From CAYWGR01 sp964458015 (GTDB lineage: Bacteria > Planctomycetota > Planctomycetia > Pirellulales > Thermoguttaceae): a stretch of DNA of 12,948 bases. The translations under genes and the position numbers were made by a program. Position 1 is the stretch's first letter; each line of letters begins with the position of its first letter. Below, piece by piece: positions 7,342 to 12,948 of the stretch. Below the pieces are notes generated by a model. That model did not search any database and was not told the origin of the DNA. It saw only the letters and a list, made by a program, of their open reading frames with translations. The stretch is from contig CAYWGR010000165.1 in the NCBI GenBank assembly GCA_964458015.1, forward strand, positions 1-12,948. The letters run 5' to 3'.

Positions 7342-9363
7342 TTATTCTTGCTCCTCTGCGGTTTCAACCGTTTCCGCTTCTTCCTGCGACACGATAATCA
7401 CGTTGTCGCCGTAGTCTTCCTCCTCGATCGGTTTGCCGCGGTCGTCGAGTTCCACGTCGGCCTCGGCGGTGCGTTTTCTGGCGACATCGAGAAGCTGCTG
7501 GTAGAGCTTGTCGCGGTCGGCGCTGTTGATGCGGCTGACGGCCGTTGCCACTTCGCCCACGTAGCGCAGGAACAAGTTGCGCCGCTCGCCTTCGTGACGC
7601 ACGCGCAGCCGGCGACGTAGAAACATACCTAACTTGCGGCCGACGGCTTGCAGGGCAAGTCGCAATTCTTTCTGAATTTCGGGATACGAGGCAATAGCCT
7701 CTTTCGATTCGTTGGTGAACGGCACCCAGACGCTGGCCATGTGGACCATGATGGTGGTCGGGCCGCTGGGCAAGCCGCCGCGCGACTGGCTCAGGCCGTA
7801 GGCCCTCCAGTTGGTCGACATGACGGTTTGCGTCACGGCGCAAGCGCCGGCCTGGAATTGCAGCGGCACGCGGTTGGCGTAACGCAGCACATTCATCGAC
7901 TGCCCCTCGCTGATATTGATGCTTTGCAACGCGGTATGAAGCAGGTCGATGTCGGCCGACTTCAACCGGCCGGGCGAAACGCGCGTGCCGACGTTGGCGG
8001 CCGCGAGAATTTTATCCGATGCTTCGGTCCCCAATCCCTGGAAGGTGGTGATGAGGAATTGCCGCAGCGTTCGGGCGTCGCTCTCCTCGAGCAGCTCCGC
8101 CAATCCTTCGCGCGTCACTTTGGCCACGGGCGAGGCGCCGCCCCAGGCGAGTCCGACTTCGATTTGAAACGGATTGCCGCGATAAACGGCCGGCGGCCGC
8201 GTGGCCGCGGCGTAAAATTCGCCGGGCACCACTTGGCGCAACCCCTTCAAAATCAATTCCTCGCCGATCGGCACGATGCAATCGGTCGCAGGAGCGGGAA
8301 TTTTCGTTTGTTGGATCGTTTGATAAAGGAGGTCGGCTTCGTGACGCCCGATTTTTTTCGGATTGGCGCGGGTCGATACCTTGATCGTGGTACAGAGCTT
8401 CTTCGCGATGCTGGGGCTGACGCGCGAAAACGAATGCGCCAAAAACTGCGCAATCGTCGGCGCTTTGGTTTCGTGCAGCATCGAAACCAACCGTCCCAAC
8501 TCGACGCCGTAGGGATGCGGCTTGATCTCCTTGGGCTCGGGCGGAAGATGCTCGGCCACGCGGGCGTAATCGTGTTGGTTGTCGTCGGGATCGCTGTAAT
8601 GAATGGCCACATGCGGATTGGCAATGGCCGTTTGTTCGAGATACTCATCGACGCTGCCACGGCCGCGTTGGTATTTGGCCTCGAGTTCGATGGTGACGCG
8701 CGTGCCGTGGTCCTGGTCGATCCATTCAATGCCGTGCTTTTCGATCAGTTTATCGCCCAGTCCGTTCGGCGGGATTTCAATGCCCTCGCCTTTGCCGTTC
8801 ACGATTTCAGGCTGGTTGCGTTTGGTGTCGATTTGGATTTCGTAGTAATGGGCCGGTTCGCGACGTGAAACCTTCGACATGATCTTGGTCGGTTTGCCGG
8901 TGGTCAACAGACCGTGCATGCCGGCGGCGCTGATGCCGATGCCCTGCTGGCCGCGGCTCATGCGCATCCGATGGAACTTGGAACCGTAGAGCAGCTTGCC
9001 GAAGATCAGGGGGATTTGTTTTTTCAGGATGCCGGGCCCGTTGTCTTGGACGCCGACCTCGTCGCGATCGGCGCCGACACGCTGGATGTGGACCCAGATT
9101 TCGGGCAGAATGCCAGCCTCTTCGCAGGCATCCAAGGCATTGTCGACCGCCTCTTTGACGGTAGTGAGCAAGGCCTTGCGTGGGTTGTCGAAACCGAGCA
9201 GGTGGCGGTTTTTGGCAAAAAATTCGCTGACCGAAATATCACGCTGACTGGCCGCCATCGACGCGGCGGTGGCGCGGCGGGTACGGCGTGCCGGCGCGGC
9301 ACTGTCACCATTGGCACTAGGAACGACAGCGGACTCCTCTTTAGGGGTAGAACTCACACTCAC
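7342..9363 (-). CDS. top6B: DNA topoisomerase VI subunit B (ATPase), GTG start
   Basis: ATP-driven clamp subunit that partners Top6A, 673 aa. GHKL ATPase: N box EAVDNALDAC (E71, N75), DNGPG (107-111), RGQQGIGISAAGMHG (137-151). An H2TH segment is at about 301-355. The transducer domain begins near GNPFQIEVGLAWGG (396-409), resumes at RYANRVPLQF (494-503), and carries the switch Lys K554 in WVPFTNESKEAI. Between those parts sits an insertion (about 412-488) that resembles a second H2TH copy. Residues 1-40 are a Ser/Ala/Arg-rich linker; the last 30 are acidic. The frame stays open to an ATG at 9600, but GTG 9363 has GAGGAG at 6-nt spacing and gives a more usual N-terminus. The transducer sequence looks euryarchaeal, which suggests an old transfer from archaea (inference). 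Confidence 0.95.
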   Translation of the reverse strand: MSVSSTPKEESAVVPSANGDSAAPARRTRRATAASMAASQRDISVSEFFAKNRHLLGFDNPRKALLTTVKEAVDNALDACEEAGILPEIWVHIQRVGADRDEVGVQDNGPGILKKQIPLIFGKLLYGSKFHRMRMSRGQQGIGISAAGMHGLLTTGKPTKIMSKVSRREPAHYYEIQIDTKRNQPEIVNGKGEGIEIPPNGLGDKLIEKHGIEWIDQDHGTRVTIELEAKYQRGRGSVDEYLEQTAIANPHVAIHYSDPDDNQHDYARVAEHLPPEPKEIKPHPYGVELGRLVSMLHETKAPTIAQFLAHSFSRVSPSIAKKLCTTIKVSTRANPKKIGRHEADLLYQTIQQTKIPAPATDCIVPIGEELILKGLRQVVPGEFYAAATRPPAVYRGNPFQIEVGLAWGGASPVAKVTREGLAELLEESDARTLRQFLITTFQGLGTEASDKILAAANVGTRVSPGRLKSADIDLLHTALQSINISEGQSMNVLRYANRVPLQFQAGACAVTQTVMSTNWRAYGLSQSRGGLPSGPTTIMVHMASVWVPFTNESKEAIASYPEIQKELRLALQAVGRKLGMFLRRRLRVRHEGERRNLFLRYVGEVATAVSRINSADRDKLYQQLLDVARKRTAEADVELDDRGKPIEEEDYGDNVIIVSQEEAETVETAEEQE

Positions 9364-9738
9364 GGAAAGCTCCTCTAGCGGTCTATGCAACGCAATGCGT
9401 TGGTTTTTTGGTCGTATTTTGCGAAATTCGTCCTTCCCTGGGAAGCGAAGAATCCGTTTTTGCGGTAATGACAAGATCCTTTGCTCCGATGCGGAATGGC
9501 CGTTGGCCAAGGCTCCCAGGGATGTACGTTTTTTTCTGACAAATCTATCGGATTGTAACGATTTTGCCTGATTATAACGGTTTTTCCATTTGTCTCCCAC
9601 CCGTTTTTAATTGAATTCTCGGCATTTTGCGAGCCTTTCTCCCATGCGGCACACAAAGATTCACCCCTAAGACCGTCACCTGCCGAGATTGGTACTGAGC
9701 AGTTTTTTCCGCGACTGTTAAGCGATAAGGATCCAGAA
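9364..9738. other. divergent intergenic region between Top6B and the secreted-protein operon
   Basis: This 375-bp region must hold promoters for both directions. On the minus strand a TATAAT (9571-9576) could be a -10 element for Top6B, giving a leader of roughly 200 nt, but no good -35 lies 17 nt upstream, so this is weak. Short inverted repeats are present (ccctggga/tcccaggg near 9435 and 9510; tggcc-gtt-ggcca near 9500). Several T/A runs occur. I see no gene in it other than the unsupported upstream extension of the Top6B frame. Confidence 0.5.
9370..9375 (-). promoter_or_regulatory. Shine-Dalgarno of Top6B
   Basis: GAGGAG on the minus strand, 6 nt before GTG 9363. This motif decides the start: the in-frame ATG at 9600 lacks one and would translate 79 poorly structured residues. 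Confidence 0.75.
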
Positions 9739-10086
9739 ATGAACCGCATATTTTCCCGCAAAAAAATGATTGCATTGGTCGGCGCGGCGACGTTGGCAAC
9801 CGTGTGGGGGTTGACGTTTGCTGCCTCGAATCAGGCAAGTGCTGAATTGGTTCGCCACAGCACGTCGGGCGATTTGTTCTACAACCAGTATGTGCCGCCG
9901 GGCGGTTGTAGTTCGACAGGCGCCCAGTTGTATCCTTGCCCTCGCCCCACGCCGGCGATGGTCGGACACACCTACATCACCTATCAGCCGTTGATGCCGC
10001 AGGAGTTCCTCTACAAGCATCATCGCGTCTATATCACGAACCATGAAGACGCTCCGCCCACCCGGACGTCGGTGCATTGGAGATAA
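9739..10086 (+). CDS. small secreted protein, planctomycete type, 115 aa
   Basis: Sec signal peptide: basic NRIFSRKK, hydrophobic core to about residue 29, likely cleavage after ASA near residue 35. The mature part of about 80 residues is rich in Tyr, Pro and His: GDLFYNQYVPPGG, two Cys (in PPGGC and LYPC), then GHTYITYQPLMPQEFLY and a short basic end. I have seen the GHTYITYQPLMP pattern in small exported proteins of planctomycetes, but the function is unknown. The two Cys may form a disulfide outside the cytoplasm. The ATG at 9739 has AAGGA (9727-9731) at 7-nt spacing. The next gene begins 5 nt after its stop, and that gene's Shine-Dalgarno overlaps this gene's last codons, so the two form an operon. 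Confidence 0.85.
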   Translation: MNRIFSRKKMIALVGAATLATVWGLTFAASNQASAELVRHSTSGDLFYNQYVPPGGCSSTGAQLYPCPRPTPAMVGHTYITYQPLMPQEFLYKHHRVYITNHEDAPPTRTSVHWR

Positions 10087-10091
10087 ATACC

Positions 10092-10460
10092 ATGAAACAT
10101 ATTCTGATCCTTACTACGGCGTCCGCATTGGCGATTGCCTGGGGATGGGCCGGTTCTGCAATGGCGGGGCATGGCTTCCGGGTAGCCCATCGTCAATCGC
10201 AAACATGCTCCTCCTGGCACGGCGGTTATTACGACGCGGCCTGGGGAATGCCGGTTGCGGTGGTTGTGCCCCCAACGGCGGAAAGCCAATCCCATTTGGG
10301 CTGGGGCGTCGGCGCTACCCGCGTTACGCCCATCCAGTACCAATTCGAGCGGAACTATCCGGGACCAAGTTCCTACGATCGTTCGATGTACCAAGCCACG
10401 CCGGCTTGGCCGTCGAGCACCGATCAATTTGGCGACTATTATATTCGCGGTCCTTGGTAA
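10092..10460 (+). CDS. small secreted protein, second gene of the operon, 122 aa
   Basis: Sec signal peptide: MKH, hydrophobic core ILILTTASALAIAWGWAG, likely cleavage after AMA at residue 25. The mature part starts with a His/Arg/Gln-rich segment (GHGFRVAHRQSQTC) and continues Trp/Tyr/Gly/Pro-rich. It ends in Tyr-, Asp- and Gly-containing residues (GDYYIRGPW). No domain is recognised. Composition and size match its upstream neighbour, so the pair may be surface or periplasmic structural components, but this is inference. I chose the ATG at 10092 because GGAGA (10079-10083) lies 8 nt before it; an ATG at 10077 falls inside the upstream gene. A strong intrinsic terminator follows 70 bp downstream. 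Confidence 0.82.
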   Translation: MKHILILTTASALAIAWGWAGSAMAGHGFRVAHRQSQTCSSWHGGYYDAAWGMPVAVVVPPTAESQSHLGWGVGATRVTPIQYQFERNYPGPSSYDRSMYQATPAWPSSTDQFGDYYIRGPW

Positions 10461-10529
10461 GCGATATTTTCAATCTCAGGTAATCCGTCGATTATGCGAC
10501 GGAAGCCATAGCGTTTCTCCTTTGCCAAT

Positions 10530-10566
10530 CAGGGCGGCCCGAGCAAGTCGGGCCGCCCTGTTTTAT
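10530..10566 (+). terminator. rho-independent terminator of the small secreted-protein operon
   Basis: Perfect 13-bp GC-rich stem, cagggcggcccga at 10530-10542 and tcgggccgccctg at 10548-10560, with a 5-nt gcaag loop, followed by ttttattt. It ends the operon of the two genes upstream. Confidence 0.93.
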
Positions 10567-10896
10567 TTCCTGCAAACCACCCTGGCGGGTGGCTGACGGT
10601 CGAAATACTCTCCTCCAAAAAACGCGACCTACAATTTCCTGAGGGTTTTTCTTGGGATACATCGTTTGGAATGTGCACTGCCGGCTTTGCCAGTACTTGT
10701 TTTGCGTGGTATCCCAAGCGATAAGCAAGGTCGCAGTCATGCGGTTTTTGCACTCGGGCAGGAAGAGTTTTATTGCGTCCGTCATTGCCATCGAGCCTTT
10801 TCACGGCCAACCAGCTAACGAACTCGGCTGGAAGGACTGTGTTCGCGGTTGAAAAGGATCCTTGGCGGTTTCGGCATAGGTACGAAAGGTATTGCT
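10567..10896. other. intergenic region upstream of the SnoaL-type gene
   Basis: About 330 bp between the terminator and the next gene. I see no credible gene: minus-strand frames here (10492-10810) cross the terminator and have no family resemblance. It holds an inverted repeat (10651-10718) and presumably the promoter for the downstream pair. A TTG at 10849 is in frame with the next gene, but the ATG at 10897 is a better start. Confidence 0.55.
10651..10718. repeat. inverted repeat, 10-bp arms, 48-bp loop
   Basis: cttgggatac (10651-10660) and gtatcccaag (10709-10718) are exact reverse complements. In RNA this would close a 68-nt stem-loop about 180 nt before the next start. The long loop means it could be chance; no riboswitch class is recognised. 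Confidence 0.6.
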
Positions 10897-11913
10897 ATGT
10901 ACAAATCAGCACCCCTTGCAAGTGTTCTCATTGCCGTGGGGATTCTTACGGCGACGGTTCAGGCAGCTTCCTCTCAAGCGGAGGACGAAAAAGCGATTCG
11001 ACTTGTCGTCGATTCTTTCGTCAAAGCTTATAACGCGGGCGATGCCAAGGCCTTGGCTTCTCTTTTCCTGGCCGATGGTGAAATCGTCGGCGAGTCGGGC
11101 GAAAGTTTCCAAGGGCAAGCAGCCATCGAACGCACGTTTGCCACGATTTTCAAAAAGAATCCGAAATCGAAAATCGCAATCACCATTAAGTCGATTCGCT
11201 TCCTTGGTCCCGCAACGGCAATAGAAGATGGATCGACGACGATCACCCACGCTTCGGGAATCGAAGAACGGAACCGCTACACCGTTGTCCATGTGAAACA
11301 GGACGGCCGTTGGCGGATGGCCAGCGCCCGCGATTTGCCCGATGAAAACGCGGCGGAGAACGAACTCAAGGAGCTGGAATGGCTGATCGGATCTTGGATA
11401 GATGAGAGTCCCACGGCCATGACGTTGACTACGTATCGTTGGGGCGAAAATCGACGAAGCATCCTTTGTGATTTTCAGATCCAAGCCGGAGGCCGGCCGA
11501 TGATGACCGGCACGCACGAGATCCGTTGGGATCCGGCCGTCCAGAAGCTCCATAGTTGGATCTTTGATTCCGAAGGCGGATTTGTCGAAGGACTGTGGAC
11601 GCGCAACGGCAAGCAATGGATTCTCAAGATGACGGGCACGACTCGCGACGGCAAGCCGGCTTCGGCGACGAACGTGATTACGCAAACCGCGAAAGACCGG
11701 ATGACGTGGCAATCGCGCGATCGTGTGATCGGCGACGAAATGCGGCCAGATATCAAGGACATATCGATCGTGCGAAAGCCGCCACAGCCCCAGGAACAGA
11801 AGTCCTCGAAAACGGAAGCTTCCGTCTCGAAAGCGACGACCAATAACTCGAAGGCCGCAAAGGCCGCGGTTCCGAACAAGAAAACCGTGACTCCCAAGGA
11901 GAAAAAGAAATGA
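10897..11913 (+). CDS. secreted SnoaL/DUF4440 (SgcJ/EcaC-type) protein with a second beta-rich domain and Lys-rich tail
   Basis: A 338-aa exported protein. A signal peptide (MYKSAPLASVLIAVGILTATVQA) precedes a SnoaL/NTF2-like domain at about 30-150: IRLVVDSFVKAYNAGDAKALASLF, then DGE, GQAAIERTF, and WRMASARDLP at the end. Members of this fold are enzymes or ligand-binding proteins; no specific substrate can be read here. A second domain (about 158-300) starts LEWLIGSW and has repeated beta-strand patterns ending in DRMTWQSRDR, common in exported planctomycete proteins. Residues from about 300 are a Ser/Thr/Lys/Ala linker ending in EKKK, probably disordered. I chose the ATG at 10897 for its AAAGG at about 7-nt spacing and the clean signal peptide. 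The stop codon overlaps the next start (ATGA), so translation of the two genes is coupled. Confidence 0.87.
   Translation: MYKSAPLASVLIAVGILTATVQAASSQAEDEKAIRLVVDSFVKAYNAGDAKALASLFLADGEIVGESGESFQGQAAIERTFATIFKKNPKSKIAITIKSIRFLGPATAIEDGSTTITHASGIEERNRYTVVHVKQDGRWRMASARDLPDENAAENELKELEWLIGSWIDESPTAMTLTTYRWGENRRSILCDFQIQAGGRPMMTGTHEIRWDPAVQKLHSWIFDSEGGFVEGLWTRNGKQWILKMTGTTRDGKPASATNVITQTAKDRMTWQSRDRVIGDEMRPDIKDISIVRKPPQPQEQKSSKTEASVSKATTNNSKAAKAAVPNKKTVTPKEKKK
11896..11901 (+). promoter_or_regulatory. Shine-Dalgarno of the Gly/His/Pro-rich TPR gene
   Basis: AAGGAG inside the Lys-rich end of the preceding gene, 8 nt before ATG 11910 and 11 nt before the adjacent ATG 11913. It favours the 11910 start, which overlaps the upstream stop as ATGA. 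Confidence 0.7.
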
Positions 11914-12948
11914 TGTGTTCCAAGAAAATGTTGGTCACGGTTCTTTGCATGGTTTGCTATGCAACTGCTCCGGTGATGGCCGGTCGCGGCGGCGGCGGTG
12001 GTGGTGGTTTTCACAGTGGGGGCGGCGGTGGTTTTCACAGCGGCGGTTATGGCGGCGGCGGATATGGTGGCGGATATCACTCAGGAGGCTACGGAGGCTT
12101 TAGCGGCGGTGATTATCGCAGCCATTCGCCTTCGTTCAATACGCCGCATACCAATGTGCCCGAGCGATCTCCGTCCTGGTCGAATTCCGGCATGAGATAC
12201 GGCGACCATTTCAGCAACGTTCATCCGATGCCGGGCCCTGGCCCGCATCCCGGTCCTGGTCCACACCCTGGCCCTGGTCCACATCCTGGTCCTGGTCCAC
12301 ATCCTGGCCCTGGCCCACATCCTTGGCCTGGCCCGCATCCGGATTGGTATCACGGCAATTGGCATGACCACTGGAACCACCCTTGGTATGCTTGGCCGGC
12401 CGGCTGGTGGGGCGCGGGATTCGTGGCGGGCGCAGTGCTTACGACTCCGTGGACCTGGGGATATTGCTCCTACGATAACCCGTACTGGACGACTCCGGTG
12501 GTGGAAAACGACGTGACGTTCGACTACTCACAGCCGATCGTGACGGCTGCTGTTCCCGAGGCGGCGCAAGATGCCCAGTCCTCGGACGCCGAGCAGGATT
12601 CGCTCGATGCGGCTCGCGACGCCTTCGGGCAGGGCGATTATGCCGCGGCATTGGTGCAATGCGATAAGGCCATTGCCCGGCAGCCCAATGATACGGTGCC
12701 GCATGAGTTCCGCGCGCTCGTGTTGTTTGCCTTGAAACGCTATAAAGAGGCCGCGGGTGCGGTTTATGCCGTGCTCTCGGTCGGTCCCGGCTGGGATTGG
12801 ACGACCGTGAGCAGCTTCTATCCCGACATCGATATCTACACCGATCAGCTTCGTGCCTTGGAGCAATACGTTGATGCGAAACCGAACGAGGCGGGGGCTG
12901 TTGCCGTTTCCCACGGCGGCAAAAGGGCGGGTTTCTCGCGGAGGAACT
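11910..12948 (+). CDS. secreted Gly/His/Pro-rich protein with TPR-like domain, 3' end outside window
   Basis: 346 codons are visible and the frame is open at the right edge. The signal peptide ends near APVMA (residue 30). Then come about 45 residues of Gly-rich sequence with Phe/Tyr-His-Ser spacing (GGGFHSGG, YGGGY). A Ser/Pro/Asn linker leads to six PGPGPH-type units and a Trp/His-rich stretch (WYHGNWHDHWNHPWY). A hydrophobic Trp/Gly/Ala segment (WWGAGFVAGAVLTTPW) follows, then a Tyr/Pro/Thr part (NPYWTTPVVENDVTFDYSQPIV). From about residue 231 it is helical and TPR-like (AARDAFGQGDYAAALVQCDKAI, then EFRALVLFALKRYKEAAGAVYAVLSVG). The architecture is one I recall from planctomycete secreted TPR proteins; the role is unknown. 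The His-rich part could bind metal. The last visible 17 residues are Gly/Arg-rich and do not look like a continuing TPR helix. Confidence 0.88.
   Translation, partial: MMCSKKMLVTVLCMVCYATAPVMAGRGGGGGGGFHSGGGGGFHSGGYGGGGYGGGYHSGGYGGFSGGDYRSHSPSFNTPHTNVPERSPSWSNSGMRYGDHFSNVHPMPGPGPHPGPGPHPGPGPHPGPGPHPGPGPHPWPGPHPDWYHGNWHDHWNHPWYAWPAGWWGAGFVAGAVLTTPWTWGYCSYDNPYWTTPVVENDVTFDYSQPIVTAAVPEAAQDAQSSDAEQDSLDAARDAFGQGDYAAALVQCDKAIARQPNDTVPHEFRALVLFALKRYKEAAGAVYAVLSVGPGWDWTTVSSFYPDIDIYTDQLRALEQYVDAKPNEAGAVAVSHGGKRAGFSRRN
12231..12338 (+). repeat. in-frame 18-bp tandem repeat, six units
   Basis: Six consecutive 18-bp units encode PGPGPH (the sixth PWPGPH). Units differ mainly at third codon positions (ggc/ggt, ccg/cca, cat/cac), so the protein repeat is kept while the DNA has drifted. 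Copy-number variation between strains is likely. Confidence 0.92.

Noticed and set aside
7648..8868. 406-codon open frame on the plus strand opposite Top6B
   Set aside because: It is antisense to the clearly conserved Top6B coding sequence, has an unusual composition and no recognisable domain; a by-product of GC-rich codon structure.
2441..10742. 13-bp match gtcgcagtcatgc at 2441-2453 and 10730-10742, both intergenic
   Set aside because: About two or three 13-mer matches are expected by chance in a window this size, and flanking sequence does not align.
12231..12338. Regular short repeats that might suggest a CRISPR array
   Set aside because: They are contiguous 18-bp units with no spacers, in frame inside a gene and encoding PGPGPH.

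Overview
The window most likely comes from a planctomycete of the Pirellulales type. The reasons are a bacterial DNA topoisomerase VI (both subunits present), several small secreted Tyr/His/Pro/Gly-rich proteins of a kind I associate with that phylum, a CHASE-type sensor kinase, and a moderately high GC content. The assignment is inferred from gene content; there is no rRNA or other marker gene in the window.

Layout. Positions 1-2184 (minus) hold most of a membrane CHASE-PAS-histidine kinase that runs off the left edge. A 361-bp gap follows. From 9363 down to 2546 everything is on the minus strand with gaps of 7-87 bp, so it could be one long transcription unit or a few overlapping ones. In transcription order it contains: Top6B (9363-7342), a Cys-rich DUF3795 protein (7334-6987), a secreted protein of unknown function (6899-6351), an ORF6N DNA-binding protein (6325-5765), a 97-aa unknown (5746-5453), a truncated second copy of the 5' end of Top6A (5386-5150), a glycosyltransferase-HAD phosphatase fusion resembling glucosyl-3-phosphoglycerate synthase (5111-3672), and intact Top6A (3655-2546). 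The stretch from about 5400 to 6990 looks AT-richer than its flanks and carries an ORF6N gene, so it looks like an acquired block separating the two topoisomerase genes.

The right third is on the plus strand. Two tiny secreted proteins (9739-10086, 10092-10460) form an operon closed by a strong intrinsic terminator. A second unit (10897-11913, 11910-window end) pairs a secreted SnoaL/DUF4440-type protein with a Gly/His/Pro-rich protein that carries a TPR-like domain; the two genes overlap by 4 bp.

The main points of interest are: (a) the Top6A 5' duplication, which is identical over 182 bp up to the start codon and then abruptly only about 78% identical over the next 49 bp; (b) the GT81-like/HAD fusion lying between the two Top6A copies; (c) a repeated H2TH-like segment inside Top6B; and (d) a 29-bp perfect hairpin palindrome inside the ORF6N gene. 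No tRNA, rRNA, CRISPR array or transposase was found.
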